DNA of 64,000 bases from Streptomyces subrutilus (GCF_008704535.1 NZ_CP023701.1:3970501-4034500); one strand, 5' to 3'. Numbered from the stretch's first letter, positions 30,573 to 38,783 are shown. Translations and numbers: made by a program. Notes: generated from the sequence alone by a model not told the origin.

Positions 30573-31238
30573 TCAGGTGAGTTGGACGGCGATGGCATCC
30601 GCCAGCGCGGGCGGGACGCCGAGGCGATTGCGCAGAGTCGCTGTGTCGATCGGGGTCCCGGTCTGTGCCTGGTGGGTGTCCGCGATCTTCTGGGCGTGGT
30701 CGAGCAGGGCGGGCGGGACAGGCACGGCGGGCGGGAGCGGAGCGGGCTCCGGCGGTGCGGACTGCGGAGCGGGATCGGGCGGCGGCAGCTCATGAGCCGG
30801 TTCCGGCGCGCGCTCCACGGTCACGTCCGGCGAGGGCTCGACGTGGGGCTGGTCCGTGGGCTCCGGCTCCCGGACCGGGGCGGGAGCGTGTGCGAGGAGC
30901 GTGCCGCCGAGGAAGGCGAGTGCAGGCCAGCCGGCGACGAGGATGCGCAGCCAGGGCGGGACGTCGTTCAGGTCGAGTAGTCCGGCGGTGGCCACGTTGG
31001 CGCCGAGCGATGCGACGAGGGCGATGGCGAACCACAGCCAGGCATCGCGATTCTCCGTGTCCGTACGCATCCGGCGCCATGCGGCGACCAACAGCAGGTC
31101 GACGCTGACCGGGTATGCCCAGGCCTTCCAACCGTCCTGTCCGGCCGCAGCTGCCAGATCGTGGAGATGGGCGAAGGACAGTGCTCCGGCGATGACGGCC
31201 TGGATGAGCACGGGGTCGAGGCGGAAAGTGCGGGACAC
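30573..31238 (-). CDS. DUF2637/SpdB2-like membrane protein
   Basis: 221 aa. Four hydrophobic helices in residues 8-120 (S-F-A-H-L-H-D-L-A, Y-P-V-S-V-D-L-L-L-V-A-A-W and similar) match the DUF2637 family found in Streptomyces transfer operons. A Pro/Glu-rich linker and a C-terminal helix-turn-helix-like segment (D-T-A-T-L-R-N-R-L-G-V-P) follow. The product probably sits in the membrane with the TraSA pump and aids spread between mycelial compartments. Confidence 0.85.
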   Translation of the reverse strand: MSRTFRLDPVLIQAVIAGALSFAHLHDLAAAAGQDGWKAWAYPVSVDLLLVAAWRRMRTDTENRDAWLWFAIALVASLGANVATAGLLDLNDVPPWLRILVAGWPALAFLGGTLLAHAPAPVREPEPTDQPHVEPSPDVTVERAPEPAHELPPPDPAPQSAPPEPAPLPPAVPVPPALLDHAQKIADTHQAQTGTPIDTATLRNRLGVPPALADAIAVQLT

Positions 31239-31307
31239 CGGGTCACCTCCTTTCGGGGAGACCGGTGCCGATTCCTGTGCTCCGGCACCGGCGGATTCGG
31301 GGAAGGG

Positions 31308-31499
31308 TCAGGCGGTGCCGGCGCCGAGGCAGGTCGGGCACAGTCCGGTCTGCGTGGCGCCGATTTCGCGGCGCTTACGGCCGACCCGGACGGTCGTGGT
31401 GGTCTCTCCCGATCCGGCGCAGGTGTCGCACTTCTCGGCGGCCGGGGTGGGCTTGGGCGAGCGGCTCCGTCGGGTCGGGGTCTTCTGCTCGGGGGTCAT
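31308..31499 (-). CDS. 63-aa zinc-ribbon protein of the AICE, second copy
   Basis: A Lys/Pro/Thr-rich start, then C-D-T-C-A-G-S-G, a R-V-G-R-K-R-R basic strand and C-P-T-C-L-G-A-G: two DnaJ-like C-x2-C-x-G-x-G knuckles. Same architecture as the 59-aa protein at 29574-29753. It sits between the tra gene and the DUF2637 gene in the operon. Confidence 0.8.
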   Translation of the reverse strand: MTPEQKTPTRRSRSPKPTPAAEKCDTCAGSGETTTTVRVGRKRREIGATQTGLCPTCLGAGTA

Positions 31500-31578
31500 G
31501 GCGGTTCCCTTCGGCTTCGGGCATGGGTCGGGTAGGGACCTGACGCGAGGCGGTCGCGCCGACCGAGGGGAGGGGGTG

Positions 31579-32928
31579 CTAGTCCGTGGCCGGGATCGGC
31601 TTCACGAGCGGAGCGGATCCGGCGGCCGGGACCACGGTGCGGATCACCGGCCGGTACGGGGCGAGAGCGGGAAGGGCCGGGGTCAGGTGCGCGAACTGCG
31701 CGCAGGTCTCGGCCGCCTCCTCGGCGCTCAAGTCAGGGGTGCGGATCCGGGACCAGCCGCCCGAGGAGTCACCGGCCACCGCGACACCGGGCTTGTCGGG
31801 CGGGATCGTCGTAACGGCGACGACCGCGTCCGGGGCGATGTCGCCCAAGCCCATGTCGGCGGTCTGCTTGTCGTTGACGCGGTGCACCACCCGGCCGGTG
31901 AGCTGAGCGCGGAGCGTGGTGGCGCCCTTGCCGAGTTCGGAGCCGAAGCGCTGGCCGCAGATTTCCAGGTAGATGCCGGCGGCGCGAGCCATCTGCCCGA
32001 GGCGGATCAACTGCGTGACCATGCGGTCCCGGCGTTCTTCGTCCTTCTTCACGGCCACGAGGAACAGCTCAGCCACCTCGTCCACGAGCAGGACGATCGG
32101 TACCGGCCGAACCTTGTCGGGCAGCGCCCACAGATCGGCGGCCCCGTATTGGCTCAGTAAGTCGAAGCGGCTTTCCATCTCGTCCACGAGCTCGTTGAGG
32201 AGGCCGGATGCCTCCTCCGGCGTGACGGCGAGAGCCGACAGGCGGGGCGCGTAACGGCGTTGTTCGACTCCTCGTTTGCAGTCGATGCCGACCAAGGCGA
32301 CCGGCAGCCGGGCGAGCCCGGCGATCAGGTTCCGCAGGTACATCGTCTTGCCCGACTGGTTGGCGCCGAGGGTCAGCGCGTGCGGGACCTTGAGGTAGTC
32401 CCGTACGAACGCGGTGCCGTCCTCCCGGAGCGCGACCGGGACCACCATCTGCCCGATCGGATGCCGTCGCGGCATCTTCACCTGGCGCAGTACGTCGTAG
32501 CCGGTCATCCGCAGCTCCACGAACCCGGGCTTCGTCTCGACCACGTGAACGGAGTGGACGCCCCAGGCGTGCCGCAGCCGTTCGGAGGCCGCCATCACGT
32601 CGGCGGGCTCCAACCCGGCCGGAAGACGCAGGGTGACCCGCATACCGGTCGAGGAACCCCGTACGCGGCGGACGCTGGGCGGAACGGGCTGCACGTCGCT
32701 GCGACGGGCGACGTTGCGGACGAGGAACGCCCGCAGGCGGGACGGCTGAACCGTCAACCCGCACACGTCCATCGTGGCCCGGTACGTCACCGCGAACCGC
32801 ACACGCGCCACGGGCAGACCGGCCACGGTCCAGAACACGCGCGGGGCGCGAAGCCTCGCGTATCCGAGACCACCGCCCGCCCCGGCGAGGGGGAGGCCGA
32901 CCTCCCATAAGGTCGTCAGGTCGGCCAT
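31579..32928 (-). CDS. TraSA-like FtsK/SpoIIIE-family DNA translocase
   Basis: 449 aa from ATG 32928. An N-terminal hydrophobic segment, then a RecA-type ATPase: Walker A G-A-N-Q-S-G-K-T (188-195) and Walker B P-I-V-L-L-V-D-E (D283, E284). This single protein moves double-stranded plasmid DNA between mycelia in pSAM2-type elements. Codons 7 and 257 are TTA. It begins just after the SCO3933-type gene and is read in the same operon. Confidence 0.94.
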   Translation of the reverse strand: MADLTTLWEVGLPLAGAGGGLGYARLRAPRVFWTVAGLPVARVRFAVTYRATMDVCGLTVQPSRLRAFLVRNVARRSDVQPVPPSVRRVRGSSTGMRVTLRLPAGLEPADVMAASERLRHAWGVHSVHVVETKPGFVELRMTGYDVLRQVKMPRRHPIGQMVVPVALREDGTAFVRDYLKVPHALTLGANQSGKTMYLRNLIAGLARLPVALVGIDCKRGVEQRRYAPRLSALAVTPEEASGLLNELVDEMESRFDLLSQYGAADLWALPDKVRPVPIVLLVDEVAELFLVAVKKDEERRDRMVTQLIRLGQMARAAGIYLEICGQRFGSELGKGATTLRAQLTGRVVHRVNDKQTADMGLGDIAPDAVVAVTTIPPDKPGVAVAGDSSGGWSRIRTPDLSAEEAAETCAQFAHLTPALPALAPYRPVIRTVVPAAGSAPLVKPIPATD

Positions 32929-32930
32929 GA

Positions 32931-33260
32931 TCAGGCCCCGGCCGTGAGGGCGACGGCGCGGAACGAGATGCCGTGCCGGGTCTGGCCGTTGAACGTGTTC
33001 TCCCAGTCGCGGGCCTTGAGGCCGATCACCGACACCGGCATGCCCGGCATCAGGCCTTCGGGGAGGCCGGTCTCCGGGACGGTCACCTGGTAGAGGTTGC
33101 CCTCTCCCTCGTCCGAGATCAGCAGGCCCACCGTGGAGAGGCCGGCGCCGGTCTCCCGGTCCATCGCCCGCTCACCGGTCTGCTTGCTCACGAGCTTCGG
33201 GGTCGGAGCCGTGGCCACGAACACCACGGCGGTCGACGTGTCTACCTTGAACGACGGCAT
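32931..33260 (-). CDS. SCO3933-family regulatory protein of AICEs
   Basis: 109 aa from ATG 33260, with GGAGG. The sequence pattern (F-K-V-D-T-S, A-M-D-R-E-T-G, L-Y-Q-V-T-V-P-E-T-G-L-P-E-G, A-R-D-W-E-N-x-F-N-G-Q-T-R-H-G) matches the small family named from the S. coelicolor integrated element (from memory). It is the first gene of the leftward transfer operon, 54 bases from the nearest palindrome of the divergent operator. The molecular role is not established. Confidence 0.85.
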   Translation of the reverse strand: MPSFKVDTSTAVVFVATAPTPKLVSKQTGERAMDRETGAGLSTVGLLISDEGEGNLYQVTVPETGLPEGLMPGMPVSVIGLKARDWENTFNGQTRHGISFRAVALTAGA

Positions 33261-33313
33261 CTCTACCTCCAGCGTTGTCGTAACAGCCCAAAGAGGACTG
33301 CTCGTTGGTCGCT

Positions 33314-33383
33314 GTCCTAGGACTGCGAGCGCTTGAGTAGATAGTGCAGCGCAGTCCCAGGACTGTCAACAGTCCTGGGACTG
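33314..33383. promoter_or_regulatory. KorSA-type operator: palindromes in the divergent promoter
   Basis: GTCCTAGGAC, a perfect 10-bp palindrome, at 33314-33323. A second site is a 14-bp perfect inverted repeat CAGTCCCAGGACTG (33352-33365) / CAGTCCTGGGACTG (33370-33383) with a TCAA loop. All share AGTCC-N2-GGACT half-sites. They lie between the leftward transfer operon and the rightward GntR gene, where a repressor could control both. Confidence 0.82.
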
Positions 33384-33415
33384 TGTTTGACTTGATGGCG
33401 ACGAGAGAGGAAGAG

Positions 33416-34210
33416 ATGGCGCCGAAGTGGAGAGAGCTGGCCGACAAGCTGGCCGATCAAATCAGGCGGGGCGAGTTCGCCCCGGGTCAAAGGTTGCCGC
33501 AAATCAGAGACTTGGTTGATGCCGGCGAAGGCTCGAAGACCACGGTCCACTCCGCGTACAGGGCGCTGGAAGCGGAAGGCCTGGTGACCTCATCGCGGGG
33601 ACACGGAACCGTGGTGCGGCAGCAAGTTCCACTCAAGCGGCTCGGCGTCGCCCGGTACGACAAGGCGAAGTGGCGAGACGGGGACGAGGTCGCGTTCATC
33701 GCGGACCGTGTGGCCTCAGGGCGGCCGTACCGCCGCAACGAGCAGACGCAGTCAGTCAGCCTCGTTGAAGCACCCCCCGAAGCCGCTGCCGCGCATGGGC
33801 TACCAGCCGGCGCCCAGGTGTACGCCCGCGCACGGTTGGTGAAGGAGGGCGACCAGCCCACTCATACGCTGACCAGCTACTACCGGCCGGAACACGTCGA
33901 AGGCACCCGCATCGTGGATCCCTCCCCCGGTCCGGCCGGCCGTGGTGGAGGATTCCGGGTGCTGTACGACGCGGGTTACGAGATCGACCACATGAAGGAG
34001 CAGATCTTCGCCCGCACTCCCACGGCCGACGAGGTGAAGCTCTTGCAGCTCCCCCAGGGGGAACCGGTGGTAGAGCTGCACCGGACGACCTACACGGCGG
34101 ACGGCACCGTGGTCGAATTCGCCCTCGGCGTTCACGCTGCATCACGGTTCGCCTGGGAATACGACTTCCAGGTGCCGGACTCGGCGAACGACAGGGAAGG
34201 CCAGGAGTGA
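33416..34210 (+). CDS. GntR-family repressor, KorSA-like
   Basis: 264 aa from ATG 33416 (AGGAAGAG upstream; ATG 33395 is an alternative). The N-terminal winged helix-turn-helix is of GntR type (W-R-E-L-A-D-K-L-A-D-Q-I-R-R-G, L-P-Q-I-R-D-L, T-V-H-S-A-Y-R-A-L-E-A-E-G-L). The C-terminal UTRA-like domain ends in V-V-E-L-H-R-T-T-Y. In pSAM2, KorSA represses pra and so replication and transfer. The palindromes directly upstream are the likely autoregulatory target. Confidence 0.9.
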   Translation: MAPKWRELADKLADQIRRGEFAPGQRLPQIRDLVDAGEGSKTTVHSAYRALEAEGLVTSSRGHGTVVRQQVPLKRLGVARYDKAKWRDGDEVAFIADRVASGRPYRRNEQTQSVSLVEAPPEAAAAHGLPAGAQVYARARLVKEGDQPTHTLTSYYRPEHVEGTRIVDPSPGPAGRGGGFRVLYDAGYEIDHMKEQIFARTPTADEVKLLQLPQGEPVVELHRTTYTADGTVVEFALGVHAASRFAWEYDFQVPDSANDREGQE

Positions 34211-34890
34211 TCTCGACCCAGGACTGGGCAGACACCCGACTCATCTGGAGCTACCACCAGATGGGCCACGTCCCGCGGCCGTGCTCGGTCGCGATCGGTC
34301 TCGGCAGCCACGACCTGGGCGTAGCCGAGACGGCGGCCGAGTTCTACGAGCGCGGCATGGCCCCCCTGCTCGTGTTCACCGGAGCCACCAGCCCGACGAC
34401 ACGCGAGCGGATGCCCCGCGGTGAGGCCGTTCACTACCGCGAGAGGGCGTTGGAGCTCGGCGTTCCCAGTTCTGCCGTGTTGGTCGAACCGCGAGCCCGG
34501 AACACGGGCGAGAACATCACGTTCTCTCGCGAGCTGCTGCACGAGGCCGGCGTCGATGTCACCTCTGTCTTGCTGATCAGCAAGCCGTACGAGGAGCGCC
34601 GTGCGTACGCCACGGCCCGAAAGCTCTGGCCCGGAGTGGAGATCGTCAGCGCGTCCAGCCCGATGAAGCTGGAGGACTACGTCGACTCGATCGGCGACGC
34701 TCGGCTGGTCATCGACATGCTGGTCGGAGCGTTGCAGAGGTTGTTGGTCTATCCCGAGCAGGGATTCATGATCAGCCAGCCCGTCCCGGACGAAGTAACC
34801 GAGGCGTACGAGCGACTCTGCCGGCGGGGCTTCACGAGCCGCCTCCTGCGAGACGATGCCGGTCAGGCGCGGAGCCAGACGCGTCGGTGA
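34207..34890 (+). CDS. YdcF/DUF218-family protein
   Basis: 227 aa from GTG 34207, overlapping the repressor stop (GTGA). The core is typical: A-I-G-L-G-S-H-D, L-L-V-F-T-G-A-T, V-E-P-R-A-R-N-T-G-E-N and S-K-P-Y-E-E-R-R-A. The family binds nucleotide cofactors (S-adenosylmethionine in E. coli YdcF) without an agreed reaction. There is no membrane helix, unlike SanA-type members. Coupling to the repressor is conserved in several AICEs from memory. Its 3' end overlaps the convergent NERD gene by 28 bases. Confidence 0.85.
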   Translation: MISTQDWADTRLIWSYHQMGHVPRPCSVAIGLGSHDLGVAETAAEFYERGMAPLLVFTGATSPTTRERMPRGEAVHYRERALELGVPSSAVLVEPRARNTGENITFSRELLHEAGVDVTSVLLISKPYEERRAYATARKLWPGVEIVSASSPMKLEDYVDSIGDARLVIDMLVGALQRLLVYPEQGFMISQPVPDEVTEAYERLCRRGFTSRLLRDDAGQARSQTRR

Positions 34891-35783
34891 CGAGCGACGC
34901 CGTGGACGTGCTCCACTTGCTCAGGTGTGAGCGCCCCGGCGAGCGGCCCCAGAGCGGCCACCTCCCTCTCCTGGTAGACGCGTACGGCGTACTGCGCCGC
35001 TGTTCGGTCCAGGGAGGCTATGCCGACGAAGACCAGGACCGGTTCGACGGGGACCTCGAAGGCGCAGTACCGCCCCAAAACCTTCCGAACGAACTCAGCC
35101 TCGGACTGGCTCGCCGCGGCGTAGGGGCGCGGCGGCCCGCCGTTGATCTTGGCCATCGAGTCGCCTACCCAGACCGAGGCGTCCCGGTGGTGCTTGGTGT
35201 TGATGGTGAACACCCCGCCGGGACCGATCATCAGGTGGTCGATGTCGCCGCCGTTGCTCTTCTCGATGCCGTGGAGCACCCGCCAACCCAGCGGGACGAG
35301 GCGCTCCAGCTCCCGACCTACCCGGCGTTCGCCTTCCAGGCCGGCGTACCAGCTGTCCCACTCCGTAGCCTGCCGCAGTAACTTCGCCTTCAGCCGCTGC
35401 ACCGTCGACGGTCCTCGCTCGGCGATCGTCCCGACGAGTCGGGAGCCGGGCCGATTCCTGGCCAGGTCCTCGCTGGGGCTGAGGGGTGGGACTGACGCCG
35501 GCCGCTCGGATCGGTGGGGCGGGGATGTGGGAGCGGGGTGCCCTGACTGCCGGGGAGGCGCCGCCGGGCTGGCCTCACGCGGAGGGGCCGCGGGGCGGAC
35601 GACGAGCACGTCACCCAGGTGCAGCCGCAGGAGTGCAAGCGCTCCGTCCTGGTACTTCGGAATCTTGATCGTCACGGCCTTGGTCGATCGATCTGCCCAC
35701 GCCACGGCTGTGCCGTCCGGCAGATTCACGTAGAGCCGGTCCCTGCCATGCCTTTTCCACGGATGGACCGTCAGTTCGCTCAT
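34863..35783 (-). CDS. NERD (nuclease-related) domain protein
   Basis: 306 aa from ATG 35783. Residues 1-60 form a small beta-rich domain (M-S-E-L-T-V-H-P-W-K-R-H-G-R-D-R-L-Y-V), followed by a Pro-rich linker. The NERD domain carries E-G-E-R-R-V, G-D-I-D-H-L-M-I-G-P-G-G-V-F and T-K-H-H, which fit the D...D-x-K restriction-fold active site. Codon 135 is TTA. A DNA-processing or defence role for the element is plausible. It is transcribed alone, facing the YdcF gene. Confidence 0.85.
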   Translation of the reverse strand: MSELTVHPWKRHGRDRLYVNLPDGTAVAWADRSTKAVTIKIPKYQDGALALLRLHLGDVLVVRPAAPPREASPAAPPRQSGHPAPTSPPHRSERPASVPPLSPSEDLARNRPGSRLVGTIAERGPSTVQRLKAKLLRQATEWDSWYAGLEGERRVGRELERLVPLGWRVLHGIEKSNGGDIDHLMIGPGGVFTINTKHHRDASVWVGDSMAKINGGPPRPYAAASQSEAEFVRKVLGRYCAFEVPVEPVLVFVGIASLDRTAAQYAVRVYQEREVAALGPLAGALTPEQVEHVHGVARHRRVWLRA

Positions 35784-36143
35784 CAGTCGCCCCCCGATTG
35801 CCGTCCCCACATACATGCCAACAGGCGGTGGACAGATCGGCAAGACCGCCGGAGCAGCACGAGCTGTTACAGGTTTCTCTACCTCATCAAGCACCCGGCT
35901 GCGCTTCGCTCCGCCGGGCGGGCTTCCCGGCTCCGCTCGGGGCGACGCTCCTGCCTTCGGCCCGCTCCGCCCCCGCTGCGCCGACGCCCGCCCCTGCAAG
36001 GCGGGATAGGCCCAAAGGCATGAGGCAGTCCCCTACGGGCCCGCGGTGCCATCACTCACCGACATGCCTCCGGCGGGGGCCTCCGGCTCCGGGATGCGGG
36101 GGCGCCATTGGCGGGTGCCGGCCCGTGGAGGGTTGAGGCGGGG

Positions 36144-36295
36144 AACTCCCATCCCATCTGCCATCGACCCAGGACAAGCCGAGCAGACACGGCACCGGGC
36201 GTCCAGGTCGTTCGTCCAGTTGGGCGCTCCACCTGGACGCCCGGCACCGCGCCCGCTCAACGTGTCATGGGCCGACGGCAGACGGGATGGGAGTT
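36144..36295 (-). ncRNA. 65-bp imperfect palindrome; candidate structured RNA or single-strand origin
   Basis: Arms 36144-36208 and 36231-36295 are both exactly 65 bases and align without gaps, 53 of 65 positions pairing, around a 22-base loop. Of 12 mismatches, 10 are transitions, and every one becomes a G:U pair if the minus strand is read. Minus-strand RNA would then have 63 of 65 pairs. It lies in a 608-base gene-free region (35784-36391) of the AICE. It could be a regulatory RNA, a single-strand replication origin or a transfer locus. No known family is recognised. Confidence 0.6.
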
Positions 36296-36391
36296 GGGGG
36301 TGAGTCGTGGGCAAGGCCGGCGGACCACTCCCCTCGACGGCTCAAAGTCAAACCGCCCCGCATGCCCTGAGGCTTCCTCTAGCATCTTGCT

Positions 36392-37381
36392 GTGCTTCGA
36401 TTGCTGATTGACACCTCTGTATGGCTGAACATTGCGAAGCGGCGTGATGGTCAACAAATCATCGTCCCTTTGCGTGTCCTGCTGCACCAAAACAAGCTAG
36501 AGATCTTGGTGCCCGCGCTCATATTGGACGAGTTCGACCGGAACAGGCCCCGAGCCGAGGCTGCAACAGCCCAAAGCGTGAAGGAGAGGTTCAGGCTCCT
36601 TCGCCAGGACTTGCAGGATTACGGCGACGACGAGGCTCAGCGTTGGATCGCGGAAATGGCGCACCAAATCCCGCATGCAAGTGCGCGATCGTTGCAGAAT
36701 TTCTCCGAGATCTCCGACCTGATACGTCGAGGGACCCTTCTGGAGCCGAGTCCAGAAAATCACACGTCGGTCGTCCGGAGAGGCCTTGAGAAAAAGGCTC
36801 CGCTCCACCAGGACAAGAACAGCGTCGCGGACGCGCTACTGATCGAGCAGTACACCTCTGCCCTGCGGGCCGATGAGGGGGCGTGTGGTGAGTATGTTTT
36901 CGCGACGGCCAACTACACCGATTTCTCCGTCCCTAAAGGAGATCGACGGCAGCCCCATCCGGACCTAGCGGAAGTTTTCGAAGCGGCCAACTCTCACTAC
37001 GTATACGACGTCGACGGCCTAGTGGCGACTCTGGGTGAAAAACTCGGTAGCGATTACCTCGAAGAGGCCGAAGAGGTGGAGTTCATCCAGGCCGAAACTC
37101 CCACCCGATCGCTGGCGGATATTCTCGCGGCCCAGGAGGAGTACTTCGAAAAAATCTGGTACGGCCGAAGCGTCATGCGCGACACGGAGGATGGGCAACT
37201 CCAGCCAGGGACATCTGAGTCCCTGGAGCGCACCATCTTGGCTGCCCGGCGGCGCATCGAAGAGAAATATGGCTCAGAGAACCTCCCTCCCGTCGACGAC
37301 TGGGAATGGGGTCTCATGCACGGCAAGCTATCTGCTCTGCGCTGGGTCCTGGGGGACGAATGGGATTTTCTTGACACGTGA
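36392..37381 (+). CDS. PIN-domain protein (DUF4935-like), probable nuclease cargo
   Basis: 329 aa from GTG 36392. PIN-type acidic residues are visible: Asp7 in L-L-I-D-T-S-V-W, Glu47 in L-D-E-F-D, Asp147 in N-S-V-A-D-A-L-L and Asp177 in A-N-Y-T-D-F. The C-terminal 130 residues are a long unassigned helical domain. Base composition and codon use (GAA, AAA, ATT-type codons) are clearly less GC-rich than the neighbours, indicating recent acquisition. No antitoxin gene accompanies it. RNA cleavage in phage defence or element maintenance is a hypothesis. Confidence 0.78.
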   Translation: MLRLLIDTSVWLNIAKRRDGQQIIVPLRVLLHQNKLEILVPALILDEFDRNRPRAEAATAQSVKERFRLLRQDLQDYGDDEAQRWIAEMAHQIPHASARSLQNFSEISDLIRRGTLLEPSPENHTSVVRRGLEKKAPLHQDKNSVADALLIEQYTSALRADEGACGEYVFATANYTDFSVPKGDRRQPHPDLAEVFEAANSHYVYDVDGLVATLGEKLGSDYLEEAEEVEFIQAETPTRSLADILAAQEEYFEKIWYGRSVMRDTEDGQLQPGTSESLERTILAARRRIEEKYGSENLPPVDDWEWGLMHGKLSALRWVLGDEWDFLDT

Positions 37382-37446
37382 TCTGTGGCGCAAAGGGCGG
37401 GGGGTCGCGGGGAAGGCTCCATAGCCACCCCCGCCGGGGTCCTGCG

Positions 37447-37467
37447 GTACAGCAGCGCGGTACCGCA
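37447..37467. promoter_or_regulatory. putative integrase arm-type sites (right)
   Basis: GTACAGCA (37447-37454) and GTACCGCA (37460-37467), spaced as in the left-end pair at 25463-25483, in the 170-base gene-free stretch before attR. Confidence 0.55.
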
Positions 37468-37552
37468 ACCGCAGCAACCGTCCCCGTCCAGCGGCGTTCC
37501 TCCGGGGCTCTGAAGTGGCTGGTATGACCGTCACTGACCGATCCGGCTAGAG

Positions 37553-37600
37553 CTACGGATCAGAAGGTTGCAGGTTCGAATCCTGCCGAGTGCACAGCAG
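37553..37600. repeat. attR core, 48-bp direct repeat copy 2 (3' remnant of tRNA-Arg)
   Basis: Identical to 25370-25417. It is only the 3' half of a tRNA-Arg; no D arm or acceptor 5' strand precedes it, so it is not a functional tRNA. Confidence 0.95.
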
Positions 37601-37638
37601 GCGAGAGGCCCTCAGGAGAAATCCTGAGGGCCTCTCGC
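37601..37638 (+). terminator. original chromosomal terminator of tRNA-Arg
   Basis: 17-bp perfect stem GCGAGAGGCCCTCAGGA/TCCTGAGGGCCTCTCGC with a GAAA loop and a following TTTT. It begins at the attR boundary, separated from its tRNA by the insertion. Confidence 0.93.
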
Positions 37639-37802
37639 GTTTTCCCGGTCCGGGGGCCGTCGGCCGGGGCCGGGTCCTCCTCGGTGGGGACGGGGGACCC
37701 CGGGAAAAGTGGGGGTGGGGTCGGTCCTGCGGGGGAGGCGGCGGCCGGCCGGGCGTCGGTACGGTTTCGGGGATCGTTCGGAATCGGTACGAGGGGGACC
37801 CC

Positions 37803-38168
37803 GTGGGACTGTTCGGGAACGCGCACACCGTCGACTCCGTGTCGGCGCAGCGGGACTACGCGCGGCTGCTGGGTCAGGGGGAGCAGGTGCACGCCGCCTA
37901 CCTGCTGATCCGGGACACGATCCTCTTCACCGACCGGCGGCTCGTGCTCATCGACAAGCAGGGGCTCACGGGGAAGAAGGTGGAGTACCACTCCGTCCCC
38001 TACCGGAGCATCACGCACTTCTCCGTGGAGACGGCCGGCCACTTCGATCTCGACGCCGAGCTCAAGATCTGGATATCGGGGACCGCGGCGCCGATCGAGA
38101 AGACCTTCACCAAGGGCGTCGACATCTACGAGGTGCAGGCGATCCTCACCCAGTTCGTCGCCCGGTAG
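37803..38168 (+). CDS. bacterial PH-domain protein
   Basis: 121 aa from GTG 37803, with GAGGGGGA upstream. The sequence follows the bacterial pleckstrin-homology fold (L-I-R-D-T-I-L-F-T-D-R-R-L-V-L-I-D-K-Q, V-P-Y-R-S-I-T-H-F-S-V-E-T-A-G, I-S-G-T, ending in an amphipathic helix). There is no membrane segment, so it is cytosolic. These small proteins assemble as oligomers, but their ligand is generally unknown. It is the first chromosomal gene after the AICE. Confidence 0.85.
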   Translation: MGLFGNAHTVDSVSAQRDYARLLGQGEQVHAAYLLIRDTILFTDRRLVLIDKQGLTGKKVEYHSVPYRSITHFSVETAGHFDLDAELKIWISGTAAPIEKTFTKGVDIYEVQAILTQFVAR

Positions 38169-38348
38169 GGCGGCCGGCCCCGGGCGCCGCCGGGTGCGGT
38201 GACGGGCCGCCGGTTCGGGTGAGGTGGACCGCGCCGGATGTCGTTCCCTTCGCGGCCTGCCGGGTGAATGGTGTTCGGTCTCAGGGTGGGATGACAGGAA
38301 CGGGTACCGTCTTCGCGAGGGCCGACGGGCCCATGGGAGGAAGATCGC

Positions 38349-38783
38349 GTGGACGACATCGACCGGGCGCTCGTCCTGCGCCTGCAGCAGGACGCGGGCC
38401 AGTCGTACGCCACCCTGGGCGCCGCCGTCGGGCTGTCGGCCGGGGCGACGCACGAGCGGGTGCGCAAGCTGCGCGAGCGCGGGGTCATCCTGCGGACCAC
38501 CATCGACGTCGACCCGGGCGCGGTCGGCAGCGGGGTGCTGGCCTACGTGATGGTGGACTCCAACGCCTGGATGGGCGAGTCCGGCGGCGCGTTCGCCGCG
38601 ATCCCCGAGATCCAGGAGGCGCACATCATCGCGGGCAGCGCCTCGGTGCTGGTCAAGGTCCGCGCCGCCTCGACCGGTCGGTTGCAGGACGTGCTGCGCC
38701 GGCTCTACGCCATCGAGGGCGTCAGCGGGACGCACGCCACCGTCGTCCTGGAGACCTTCTTCGAGCGGTCCCTGCCGCTGTGA
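38349..38783 (+). CDS. Lrp/AsnC-family transcriptional regulator
   Basis: 144 aa from GTG 38349 (GGAGGAAG upstream). The N-terminal helix-turn-helix is D-I-D-R-A-L-V-L-R-L-Q-Q-D-A-G and L-S-A-G-A-T-H-E-R-V-R-K-L. The C-terminal RAM domain reads E-A-H-I-I-A-G-S-A-S-V-L-V-K-V. It is likely to sense an amino acid or related small molecule. Its stop overlaps the next gene (GTGA), which may be its target or partner. Confidence 0.9.
   Translation: MDDIDRALVLRLQQDAGQSYATLGAAVGLSAGATHERVRKLRERGVILRTTIDVDPGAVGSGVLAYVMVDSNAWMGESGGAFAAIPEIQEAHIIAGSASVLVKVRAASTGRLQDVLRRLYAIEGVSGTHATVVLETFFERSLPL

Noticed and set aside
31579..32928. Chromosomal FtsK cell-division translocase
   Set aside because: Too short, with only a small N-terminal hydrophobic part and within the AICE operon; it fits TraSA-type transfer ATPases.
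37553..37595. A second tRNA-Arg at the right end of the element
   Set aside because: Only the 3' half is present; the acceptor 5' strand and D arm are missing. It is the attR duplicate.
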